DNA of 64,000 bases from Rhynchonema sp. JSB1_4. Its lineage: Eukaryota > Nematoda > Chromadorea > Monhysterida > Xyalidae. Where the stretch lies: positions 30,090-94,089 of the forward strand of contig JASAMV010004520.1 in the NCBI GenBank assembly GCA_030248065.1. The letters run 5' to 3'. Both the position numbers and the translations under genes were made by a program. Positions 21,001-31,100 of the stretch are shown here, in pieces (within the stretch, counting starts at the first letter, position 1; each line of letters starts with the position of its first letter). The notes under the pieces are model-generated. The model was not told the origin of the DNA. It searched no databases and saw only the letters and a list, made by a program, of their open reading frames with translations.

Positions 21001-22006
21001 CTTTCAATCTGACCATAAAATTCACAACACACCTCAAAATAGTGGGCCATACCGGGGTCGTTTCGGCTTCGATTCATTTCAATTTTCATAACCTTCATAA
21101 TTTTTTCGGCGATCATCCGACTTCCCGACTCTTCAATTTCTTTAAATAATTCCACAACATCTTCTTCATTCATTTTCAAAACGAGCCCGTAATTCTTCGC
21201 CGCAAATAATTTCAATTGCCACATCTTCATTTTTCCAAATTCTTCAATTTTCTTGGGCCACCAACAGCAACAGCAACGCGCTTGGCACGCGGAGCCACGA
21301 GGATCGTACCTCGCAGAGTCCGCCACTGCGAACCTGGCACGTGCGTGAAACCGTAACTTTATGAATAATAGAATGATGTGTTGGTTGGCAATACAATATC
21401 GGGGCGATATTGCTACTTTAGGTTCCAGTTTTAGTTGAAATAAAAAAATGCTAAAATCCATGATAAACACTTGGATTCGCACCCATTCAGCGCGCAGCTG
21501 CGCCAGCCCGGTCGGTGTCAACCACACAAAAACACGAAAAAATGTTTATCAGGTGATAATCGCACGTGTGATATCTCTAGTGACAGTCACATGATCGGAG
21601 GACCCATGATTTCGGTCGCCGTGAATGGTCTTAATTCTAAATGGAAGTCGAATGTCGACCTGTGTCTTATTTACTCAGCTGTTTGTTTTGTAAATTTCAC
21701 ATTTAAGAAGACATTTAATTGCAGCAATCGCAATCGCTACGTCGTCCCACGCCCGTCTCGAGTGGTGGGCCTGACTGGAAAGCACTGTGTTTGGCTGAAC
21801 AACAACGACACGAACAGTTGGTCGACGAGATCATCGCGGAAAAGTGCAAAATCGCCAGATTGCGCGCCGAAATCGAACTTTTTGTCGTCACGCACAAGTT
21901 CGCGCCGTCGCCTGCACCCGCGGTGGCTGCTGCGGCCACTCAGCAGCAACCAAACACTCAGACTAGTAATGTTTCAAACGCTAATAATGTCAGTGTGAGA
22001 TTGTGA
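12060..22006 (+). CDS. RALBP1: RalA-binding protein 1 (RLIP76-like RhoGAP)
   Basis: Thirteen exons: 12060-12078, 12146-12236, 14186-14340, 15561-15677, 15747-15835, 16105-16207, 16689-16840, 17299-17415, 18263-18360, 18673-18823, 18919-18985, 19424-19569, 21725-22006; 528 residues (human 655), all in phase. A lysine-rich N-terminus (KKGKRDKKDK, FGKKKEKTKSKDKDK) precedes the RhoGAP domain (about 93-290). Visible RhoGAP motifs are LRPVFGQPL, CEGIYRISA with the arginine finger, ALLKTFLREMPEHI and MTVPNLGVLL. Coiled coils follow: ALEEELRKQNSLLEQLHQEV with QTIITQLKRK, and FEEKQLIAFNAELDKQIGEE, covering the region that binds Ral-GTP in homologues. The tail is Q/A-rich. In animals it stimulates GTP hydrolysis by Rac/Cdc42 and links Ral to endocytosis. 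The first 19-nt exon is the least certain part. The last intron holds an antisense mini LTR element. Confidence 0.92.
12867..13044. mobile_element. pogo/Tigger-like MITE
   Basis: CAGTCAAACCTCCACATGGT at the left and AGGGGTTTGACTG at the right are inverted. TA lies on both sides (12865-12866, 13045-13046). The CAGTCAAACC terminus is characteristic of pogo-type Tc1/mariner MITEs. It lies in RALBP1 intron 2. Confidence 0.75.
14706..15119. mobile_element. hAT-like MITE, TATACTTGCG family, copy 2
   Basis: Same ends and same internal order as the element at 3984-4407, 414 bp long. An exact 8-bp target duplication ACTTCTGA lies at 14698-14705 and 15120-15127. It lies in RALBP1 intron 3. Confidence 0.8.
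16384..16500. repeat. degenerate telomere-like TTAGGC repeats in an intron
   Basis: Contains TTAGGC, TTGGGC and AAGCCTAAGCC variants in both orientations, arranged around an inverted centre. It lies in RALBP1 intron 6. Confidence 0.5.
17441..18036. mobile_element. foldback element in RALBP1 intron 8
   Basis: Left CCTGCGCATTCAGGCAAACTG pairs with right AGTTGCCTGAATGCGCAGG. The inner arms share TTTCGCTTTTCTTTTTATTTC and its complement near 17920-17945. A third partial copy of that segment is at about 17825. No ORF. Confidence 0.6.
19997..20089 (-). repeat. 3' LTR of mini LTR element
   Basis: 93-bp copy of 21325-21417. It contains GTAACTTTATGAATAATAG and ATACAATATCGGGGCGATAT and ends GCTACT. 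Confidence 0.7.
20090..20100 (-). other. polypurine tract of mini LTR element
   Basis: On the minus strand GCGGGGGAAGG immediately precedes the 3' repeat, in the same place as the purine tract of the BEL/Pao element at 223-235. Confidence 0.6.
20190..21230 (-). CDS. uncharacterised Lys/Glu-rich protein of mini LTR element
   Basis: Uninterrupted ORF of 346 residues if it starts at the ATG at 21230 (MKMWQLKLFAAKNYG), the first methionine after the presumed PBS; the same frame is open upstream into the LTR. The N-terminal half looks globular and partly helical (EEDVVELFKEIEESG, MAHYFEVCCEFYGQIES, EDLESLSEIEKLLGLEKM). A glutamate-rich stretch follows (VEEKEEEKEFNEEEDQEV), then a lysine-rich basic tail (KKKKMKVKKTKESRKSDKG, GPKKKPKASQSRSKKRVQR), which could bind nucleic acid. 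I see no CCHC zinc knuckle, protease or polymerase motif. By position it would be a Gag-like protein; that role is an inference. It lies antisense inside the last RALBP1 intron. The open frame and high repeat identity suggest recent activity. Confidence 0.6.
   Translation of the reverse strand: MKMWQLKLFAAKNYGLVLKMNEEDVVELFKEIEESGSRMIAEKIMKVMKIEMNRSRNDPGMAHYFEVCCEFYGQIESQECTKGFMCELPLMFSQGRTFVWEDLESLSEIEKLLGLEKMKEKEKEDWLKFVKSVMKRPDPKPVIEEPIIVNCSSKFNKFCVKTRVSRPKLMIAVVEEKEEEKEFNEEEDQEVNKECENKEVKEVENQEENVEEERSSVWPSVLAKEEEIVEWCRDVLKKEKKANRKELKKKKMKVKKTKESRKSDKGRREKGPKKKPKASQSRSKKRVQRGATTTTPTDSHATKPVTLLIDCATLRIDDVKKLMVARGRGVKKKKEKMILSCGSDCV
21305..21325 (-). other. presumed primer-binding site of mini LTR element
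   Basis: On the plus strand the sequence ends GAGTCCGCCA at the start of the right repeat, with ATCGTACC upstream resembling a T-loop region. On the minus strand it reads TGGCGGACTCTGCGAGG. The T-arm does not pair perfectly, so the tRNA is not identified. Confidence 0.5.
21325..21417 (-). repeat. 5' LTR of mini LTR element
   Basis: 93-bp copy of 19997-20089 with about three mismatches, followed by TTAG. Confidence 0.7.
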
Positions 22007-23047
22007 TACGTTGGGTATGTATTGTTTTTATTCCATTTTGGTGTCATTTTTGGAATAACAACTAAAATATCTCGTTTATTTGTTGTGTGTTCTCTGTTCG
22101 TCATAATCCACCCGCAGTGTTCAGGGATATACTGTAATTTCAATGGCACGTATTTTTCCCATCCGCACACACCGTAACACCATGCGAGCAAAGTAATATG
22201 AAGGCTGGTGACCTTGATTTTCAAGTGATTTGCTCGTTTTGCGTTTCATTTTGGGGCAATATGCCGAAATCGCAACGTTTGGAAGGAGTTTTGAATTTCT
22301 CGAAGCATTGGGAACGCAAAAATTGGATGGTGGTTTCGCCATAAAGATATGACCGTGTGCTCGAAGAATGCCGACAGGATGAAGAAAAAATCAGGATCGA
22401 AATAAAGAAGAAAGAAGGTTCTGGACTGTTTGTTTCAGCTAATGTGGCGCGCAGAAATTAACATGTTTATGCACAAAACAGCTACTTCGACAAACTTCGC
22501 TTTTCCACCATGATCGAATTACGGAAGCCTATGAGTTTTCAACAGCCAAGTCGATCGGAAATATTGGCTGGCCCAATCCATCGAATTAGACCGATTCCAA
22601 GGGTGGCCGCTGACAGTCCAGAGAGTGACTTAGCAACTATTTTTTTGATCGAAAGCGCAAACAGCTGAATAACAAACAACACGAAAAACCGGCTCACAAC
22701 ACACGAAACATCATGCAGGCAAATCACTAATCCCTCAGCTGGGTATGTCAAGATATTGGTCGCACAATGACCATCATCAAATGAATCCTGATTTTCACGT
22801 TCAGTCACTCTTAAAAAACTGTTATTTGTGATTCTCACAAAAAAATTTTCATCGGAAAAAATTTAGCAGAGCACCCACGTTGCTGCGGCACACTTTTCGG
22901 AACAATTTTAGGGTAGGATACCCCTGGACAAGAAGTCAGGATACCGGCTACCCCTGGGTGAAAAAATCAAGATACCGGATACTGGGGGTAACCCCCTCCC
23001 TTCCCCCACCTCAACGACACCACTGGATGAGGTCAGCGACCACGGCA

Positions 23048-23270
23048 ACGGGTGATATTTTCGAAACGGTGTAAAGGTCAGTTGGGTGTAAAGGCCGGTG
23101 GAAAGCTCGGTCGACAGCTCAGTGTGATAGACCTCGGTGTAAACTTGAAACATTCCACGTTAATAACAGGCAATGTTTCACGTTTACACCGAGCTACGCC
23201 GACCGAGCTTTCGACCGAACTTTACGCCCAACTGACCTTCACACCGTTTCGAAACTTCCACCCAACGGCA
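23048..23270. mobile_element. foldback MITE, CGAAACGGTGTAAAGG family, copy 1
   Basis: Arms AACGGGTGATATTTTCGAAA and TTTCGAAACTTCCACCCAACG, with GTGTAAAGGTCAGTTGGG and its complement inside. The loop carries two TGAAACATT-type motifs. Copies are at 56858-57058 and mirrored near 60120-60345. Confidence 0.75.
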
Positions 23271-23537
23271 CGGACATTCAGGCGATCGCAATCCGTGGCT
23301 CGCGTGTCCGTATGCCTCGTTGAAGAATAAAAACACTTTCCTTAGTTCCATCACGCTTCCAGCAAATTGAAACTAATGCGAAAAGTAGTAATGTGCAATA
23401 CGAAGCACTGATGGTGAAAATTTAATCTATTATGAAGTAAATATTGTGCCTAACATTTATCAATTTGATAAACTAATTTCAATGAGACATAACGAGTACC
23501 GCACCTTGCTTCTATGCACAACGATTGGCATAATAGG

Positions 23538-23780
23538 TATAGTAAATTTCCAAATTCGTTGCCGCACAGTAAAATACGCCCCATAGTTAATGTCAAGTTA
23601 TAAACCCGAATGCTAACCATGCGCGGTTCTGAAACATTGCGCGCAGCTGCCTGGCTGGCTGGCAAGCTGCGTGTGTGTTGGCTGTCAGAATGTTTCACAA
23701 GCTGATTTTCGGGTTTAGAACCTGACATTAACTATGGGGCGTACTTTACTGTGCGGCAGCGAATTTGGAAATTTACTATA
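23538..23780. mobile_element. foldback MITE, TATAGTAAATTTCCAA family
   Basis: TATAGTAAATTTCCAAATTC at the left is mirrored at the right (GGAAATTTACTATA). The inner arms share ACGCCCCATAGTTAATGTCA. It shares its terminal 15 bases with the elements at 33590-33866 and 46362-46626. Confidence 0.75.
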
Positions 23781-25134
23781 TAGTAAAAATTGTTTTATTC
23801 ATCACGTTCCGGTAAAACACTGCGCTACTTATAGTAAAAATTTTTGTCTTTCCCGTTAATCTCTGATTTTTCAACTTCAAGAGGTCACAAAAATCTGGAG
23901 CGCAATAATTCGATAAAATGTAATCACTGCAGGGCCCAAAGTTGAATTCCAAATTCTGGTCAAAGCTGGTCTGTGAAATAAAAATTTTACTTGAGAACAT
24001 GATCACATCACAGGCCAGGGGCCCCAATGGCACGCGTTTTATACCGTACGCAGACACTGTGACACCCAACAAGTTGTACAATCAGACTTTTGAAAACAGT
24101 AGCTCAGTAATGCCAGAATTTTATCGGCCTACCAAAACCAGCGTACAAATTCGCGAAGCACGGTTAAAAATTGGATCCAAGTATTTTTGAAGGCATTTTA
24201 AGCATTGTGTAATTAAGATTCACTGTATTATGTACACTGAGCGAAGACTAGTTGCACTTGCTGATTAAGTGAACGACGGAACGCAGTTCGAAGCGCATCT
24301 ACTGGGGGACCCCTGATTTTAAGGTCATTGCGTTTCGTTTTGGGAATAACTACATACGATAATAATAGGCGAAATCTCAACTTTCGGATGAAATAACGGC
24401 AAGAAACCAAAACAGTCTGATAAAATTGTCATGCGCACTAAAAATCATAAAAACAAAACACCAATAGATAACGTTAAAGTGGAATAGCATTTTTTGGACA
24501 AAAACAAACGAAAAAAAACGTTTCGGATTATCGTAACGACAGAATTGCGTGCACCCGCACATTTGTAATTGGGCTGGTTTCAGAATCACAAAACCACTTC
24601 CATGGGGAGCGGCCATAAGTGAAAAACGCAGGCATAATAATCAGACATGTGTGCTAGAAAATAATGAAACATCAACTTAGAACACACGTCTATGTTTCGT
24701 CGGGTAACGGTGACTTCCTTATGCCATTATGATCCATTGCCCCGTTGCTGTAACCATTTGCGCTTGGCAAGGGCGGCGGGGGTCCCGTATTGGAAATCTC
24801 GGACTCTTTCACAATTGCGTCCGGCCCTCTGTTGTTTGAAACATCACCGTTCGTGTAGACTGCTGAGCTGCCGCTGAAATAATGGATGATAGTGGTGCTT
24901 CGCAGAAAGGTAGGCTGCGTGGCGACCTAAGTTTTTCGAAATCTCCATCTACCTCTGGTATGGATGTCAGACAGAAAAATTCATCAGCCCTGCCTATGTA
25001 GCTGAACTTGTCGCTAACTTTGACCAGCGTATTCCTAAACAGTCAATATCAACTTTGACGCTGGTCACCTAGACGAAGAAACAAATTCGCAACTTTTTAG
25101 AATCTGTCCAAAATATTCGCATCTATAAAAGGTG

Positions 25135-28100
25135 CTATATTGCAACTGACGTTTGTGACATTTCGGCATCGTGCACTTTGCCGATCTGTTTGCGTCTGTT
25201 GCGCATCAGCATCGCGACCACGCCCAACACCACACCGGTTACGGCGAGAAGCACCACGACGATCACAATGACCGTCGATGTTGAGCCCTTGCTCACACTC
25301 GACCCCGACTCGTCAACGCGGTAGTTCTCCTGCGCGCGACGGCTAATGTTTCAATCATCAAGAGAAGGGTGAAAGTTGAAACAAACTCATGGGTGTTGTC
25401 GGTATATGCAGTTTGTTGCCATTTGGGTTTGCATATGGGGGCTGGGTTTGTGTGCCGTACACACACCAGTTGTGCATACTGGATATAAACCACACATATA
25501 CAAACATGTTCTGCATAAATATACATATGCCAAGCTATGGCTGAAATTTCACGATTGTATCGTGCAAAATCATTTGCATTCCATGCCAAAGTAAACCCGA
25601 AGTCAGTCAATTACCCCCATCCGAATGCGAGCCGAGTGCATTGTGCGATTCGGTGATACTAGGCATTTTCATTTTTTTAAAGAAAATTTTTCTTTTTTTT
25701 CGCAACTGACCTGGAAATTCGAAAAGTCAAAGTTCCAATCAGTTGTCTTCATATCCGAATCGTCACTACTCTTGGTCGTCGACTTTGCTGGCGCGGGTGT
25801 CGTGTCAAGTTCGGGATCGTAGGGCGTCAATTCAGAATTGTTCAATTTGAGAATCGGCCGATCGCGATAGATCAACGGCCGATCACAGGTGGTTTTGAGC
25901 GAATTCCTCAGATAAAATTTTTTTCCCTCCTGCGAATATTGCTCATCGATATAATCCAATAGCGGGATCAGCTCGGTGTCGCACAGCCACGGGTTCTGCG
26001 ATAGATCAAGGGTGTTCAACATCGGAGTCGCATCGAACAGACCGTCCGGTAGATTCTGAAGGCGATTTTCGGCCAAATTCAATTCTCGAAGATCGGCTAC
26101 GCCGGCGAATGTGCTCTTGTCCAACTGCTTGATGTTGGCGTTTTTTAGATCCAACTTTTTCAGTTTCGGTATCCTTTCGAGTACGGCTGGATTGATCGTG
26201 ATCAAATCGGCGCTGGTCAGATTCAGCGTTTCGAGCTTGTTCAGGCCCTTGAACGTGCTGAAAAATGAAACGTTAGATTGGTGAGACTTATTCGAATACG
26301 CTCTTTTTGTGTGCACTTTTCCCCGGGTTTTGCTCATACCATACCATATGTTGCGCACAAATATGTAAGTTTCTCTGAAAAGGATTGGGTCTGATTAGGT
26401 CATGTGATCCTTTCGTGTGCATATGTTTTGCGAACCCAACGTTCCTTCACGGTGCACGTTAGGTATGAAACATCACGAAAACCTCGCGAGCGATGAAACA
26501 AAGTAGCACATTCCATAAAAGCGTTTCAGATTCTGAACACTACCAGGCTTTTTGTGCAGGACGTGGGAAGGTGCTACGAATGTTAATTGGATTGCTGCCT
26601 GATACTAGACAGATACGTACATGATGTGAAACAACACAAGTTAGATTCCAAAGCGGTTGGTATTTTGGAGGGCGGACGGGCAATTGAGCAAAACCAATTT
26701 GAGCAAGACCACTTTGAGCAAGTGAAAAAGAGCAGATCCCAAAAGAGCGGAACCTAAAAACTAATAGGCATAAGCCTAAGCCCCAACACAAAACTAATCT
26801 TAACTGTAAGCCTAAGCCGAAGCCTGATGTTAAAATCAGCATAAGCCTAAGCCATTGGAACAAAATAAATGCTCTGCTCTTTTGGCCCTGCTCTTTTTCA
26901 CTTGCTCAAAGTGATGCTGCTCAAACCCGCGCTTTGTCCAATCGTCCGGCCACCTTTTGGAGATCTACTGTTATCACAATTCATATACGGCAAGAGCAGG
27001 TAACGAATACTGATGGCAATCCCCAACACTTCTTGAAAGAGGCTTTGAACTCGTTTGCTGCAGATTTGTTTGTTTTTCAGTTTGCTTGAGCGAATAAATC
27101 ATAAATCTCTCGATTTCCCTGCGCAAAGTCATGTTTGGTGTTTGCGTTGACGTGTCGTTTGTGGTTTCGTGCCTCAGCGGAGGATCGGGTTAGGTTTTAT
27201 GAGCTGTCTGGAGTGATATACCAACCAATGTGGTCCAAAAGTAGTGGATCATGTCTGTTTGTGCATCTGGAATGGCGTCTGGAACAGAAAGTCGCGTGAC
27301 CAAGCCTGCACAGCAATTCAAATCCAATGCTCTACATCATCAAGCCTGCCGTGTTTTGCAATGCGGAGAACAAAAGCTGACCTTCTGATATATATATAAT
27401 TCATTAACACATTTAGTGAAACATCAGCCAGTCAGCCAACATTTATCCACTCACCGTTCGTCCAACTTATTCAATCGCGTATATTCTAATCCTGATCGAA
27501 TATCGAGATTCACCAAATTCGGCATCGCTGCGAACGCGTTCGGCCCGATCGATTCGAATTCGTTGTAGCCGAGATCGAGCGTCTCCAGACTGTCAAGACC
27601 CGAAAACTCGTCCGGAACAATCTCCGTGAAATAATTGCCAGCCAGTTTGAGATCCTGATTTGGAAAGGCGGTGTTATTGATGTTGCTGAGATGGCAGTGC
27701 CGTGTGACGTTCTCATGTATATGTTATTCCGCGACTTTTCAGGTCCGGAAGTTCAGTCACGACCTTTACCTTTTCAGGCCCAGTTTTTCAGGCTCGGCCG
27801 ATTCAGGCCCAGCATATTTGACCTATTTATGGCTTAGGCTTAGGCTCCAGCCGGGCCCGAATGGCCAGGCCTGAACCTATGCCCCGGGATTGAACCGTCG
27901 CACAGCACAATACATTGCTTGACTTCAAAGCTCTCGTTGTACATTAATAACGACATCTCTATGTATTTATTGCGAACTTGTAGACTGCGTTGCGAAAAAA
28001 AGTACAATTCTTTTTGGCAATCGGGAATAAAATTTTCTCTCACTTTCAGAGACTTGAGCGGCGCGAAAACGCCCGGTTCAAAACGGTCCAACTCATTGAG

Positions 28101-31100
28101 TCTCAAATCGAGCATTTGTAGTTTACCGAGACCTTTGAACGCGTCGGTCGAAATGTTGACGATGTTGTTGCGGTAGATTTGCAGTTCCTGGAATAATAAA
28201 ACTCGTTTAATTCGTGGTTTTGACTAAATGTGGGTGAAACGGAAGACAGGTACAATAAGTGGGTGTTTTCAAGCACCGCGACGCTGCAAAATGCTTCACT
28301 TGTGCAATGGACAGGATAACACATTTCTTGACCGCACTATTGTGCGCACTTTCGGAAAAACATCAGGCGGATTCGGACTAATAATGTAGTCGTCAAATCA
28401 TGTCGTCAAAAGTCGTCGAACAAGCAAAAAAGTACAATGAGCCCCAAAGCAGCGTGAACAGAATACATGTGGTTTCAGGACAACACGTAACGACATGATT
28501 TGACGACATTATTAAGAACAGATTCGTGCTCGCTCGGCTGCAGCGTGTATACATCTATGCAGAATTTGTCCGTATCTTGAAAAACATGAAAATATGTTGG
28601 CAAGAAACGACAACAATACATAAAAACAAACAGAAAACAAGAAAATAAACGAACAATAATCATCTAACCGTTAGTTCACTCAATTGCTCAAACGATCGCG
28701 CCGGTAATTCGCTCAATGCGATCGAATTCAAACTCAAATGCGTCAGTTTGTTCGCGTTTCTGAGCGATGGAAATATCGTGTGATTGAAGTGATTCCTCGG
28801 GCCCAACACCAGCGAGCGCAACGAAGTGAGTGGCGCAAAAGCGTCATTGGGAATGAAAACCAGATTGTTTTCGCGAATGTCGAGCTCCTGAATGAGTGAA
28901 TGAATCGCATTGTATGTATGGGCAATCCATCGGCTCATGGCGCTTTTTTTTACACACAGCGCATCAGGGTTGGAAAAAAAAATTTTTTTTAAACAAGTTT
29001 TTTTTTAAAAAGTCTGAGATTCGGGGAAATTTTACCAAATTTGCCCGAAAAACGCGCAAAATCGCGAAAAAATGCAACTTTAATTGACAAGTCACTTTTG
29101 TGACTTGGTTTGCATCACTTATCAAGGGTGTTTACGTCATTTCGGTACGATCCAACAGTCTGTGCTTGATATGGACCGATGATTGCTGCTCTGTGGTATC
29201 GGACACAACAGTTTGTGGCCGAATAAGCAAGATTCACTTATAAACCACACAGAATTGAGAATATAAGCTGCAGAAATACTTGTCGGGCAGCTGAATCAGT
29301 CGTATATGACCGACCTGATGGGGTATGACATCGAGGTACCATGTAGGTACATGCATACTGTGTCCCATGTATCACGGGAAGGTATAATAACATCATTTGG
29401 GGCATCTTAGGCACCAAATACATGCCCCAAAGGTGATTTTGTGAAGAAAATTTGTCGACCCTTGAGAAAAAATGACAAAAAATAACCCCCAAAAAGGCCA
29501 TTTTTGGACGTTTTAGAACATTTTGTTCCCCCGAAAATTTAAAAAAAAAAATTTTTTTTTTAAAAAAATTTTTTTTCAAAAACCTTTTTTTTTAAAAAAA
29601 ATTTTTAAAAAAAAAAATTTTTTTTTGCCCAACCCTGCAGCGCATGCAGCAGCACACGCCATTTTCTAAACAGAATGTACACTTTGAGCGGGTGTCATAC
29701 TTTGATGACCGCTTTTTAATTTATGCGGTTTTCATTTGCTGATTGACACAACACTTTTCTGCATTGTTGCAAAATATGGGGATGTTTCAACGGATAACTG
29801 CAGAGAATAGATGCAATCACTGACAGAAGGAATGTAGCATGTGGCCTGTGTGCGCGAGTGCCATGAGCTGGCGGATTGCCTATATGTATAAGCACCAACC
29901 AACAGCGTTATGTGCAAGTTTCATCGTGCAAACGCAACTGATTTCCAGATCAACGTATGTACTGTATGTATATGTATTACATTAAAATTCCCAATTCGGT
30001 GCCATGCAGGGAGGTACGCCCCATAGTCAATGCACAGTGCTGAAGCCGAAAATCAAGTCTTCAAACATTCAGGCAACAGTTTTCTTTTAAATACGCCCAG
30101 ATTCCCGAAATATGCCCCAAAAAAGTTGGAAAACGGTCATGTTGGGAAGAAAACGTGGTTAAATGAAGTACATAATTCTATGTGTTCCGAGACAAAATAA
30201 ACGGGTTTCAACCATTTTTCTGGCGAGTTGCTAACATCCCACATCACATCAGGCCCGCATCATGGGACCAACTTTGGCTGCGATCATCATTAAAAGTCAA
30301 ACTCCGTATATCGACGTTTTTAAATTGGTCGCAAATTTTTGAAAAAAATGGGACACAAAATTGATTTTTCTTGAAAATCAGAGTACTTTCCCTGAAAAAT
30401 CAAGGAAATTCTGGATGTAAAAAAGAAAAAACGCCGTCGTTTTTTTTGCCCAACCCTGATTATAACACACCAGCTTGTTGATGTTTCACAAAAAAACTGG
30501 CATGTACAGTATGTATACCTGAAGCGAGTCGAGACCGTCAAATTGTTCTTTAGTCAACTCGGGCAAATTCGCCGACAATCTGAGTCGACGCAGTTTGGTC
30601 ATTCGTGCAAGTTCGTGACGGGGCACCGCCGGCAGGTAACAGTCGGATATGGATAGATCAACTAGATGATTCTGGAAATAATCGATTGAAAACTCAAGTG
30701 TAGGACACAAATCAAAATACATACCGTATGTAACAATGTTACTTATTCACTGTTTCAGCTGTTTGTAGTGACCGGCGGACGTGAGTCCCACGAATTTGCT
30801 ATTGTTTTATCCCGGCTATATAGTCTGGTGCTGAGACACATGATGGTACTACCATCAGGCTTTTGGGGCTGGCGCACTGGGCTGGTCCATCTAATGACGA
30901 GACCCAGGCAGCCGCGGTTATTAGACTTTGGGTCGAAACCGCATCCACGCCACGGGCCATTGCGACCTGGGCACCCACGTTACCCATGTTACCCATGTTA
31001 CCCACCATGCAAAAGATAGGAAGCAGATTTTTCAAAAAAAGCGGAAATAAGATTTGGAATTACAGGGTGTCAACTAAATATGTCCACGTGTGTTCGGGAT

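Larger units (their letters stand above)
19997..21417 (-). mobile_element. mini LTR element with a single ORF (TR-GAG-like)
   Basis: Direct repeats of 93 bp (19997-20089 and 21325-21417) differ at only about three positions. They flank 1.2 kb carrying one long minus-strand ORF. TTAG lies just outside both ends (19993-19996, 21418-21421). The minus strand has a purine tract (GGGGGAAGG) abutting the left repeat and TGGCGGACTCTGCGAGG abutting the right one, which are the positions of a PPT and a PBS. Nothing resembles protease, reverse transcriptase or integrase. The layout matches a non-autonomous LTR retrotransposon that codes only for a Gag-like protein. Boundaries are good to about one base. 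Confidence 0.7.
22007..25134. other. convergent intergenic region without a recognised gene
   Basis: Lies between the 3' ends of RALBP1 (+) and the LRR gene (-). Apart from two foldback elements (23048-23270, 23538-23780) and a GACCAGCGT hairpin near 25020-25070, I see only short spurious frames. Confidence 0.55.

Noticed and set aside
20190..21527. 445-residue ORF starting inside the LTR
   Set aside because: The first 99 codons translate the LTR and PBS region. The methionine at 21230 is the likelier start.
23942..24190. 82-residue plus-strand ORF near a splice-like site
   Set aside because: No recognisable family and no phase-consistent neighbour exon.
24884..24908. A plus-strand first exon beginning MDDSGASQK with a GTAGGC donor
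   Set aside because: No following exon in phase could be found before the convergent LRR gene.
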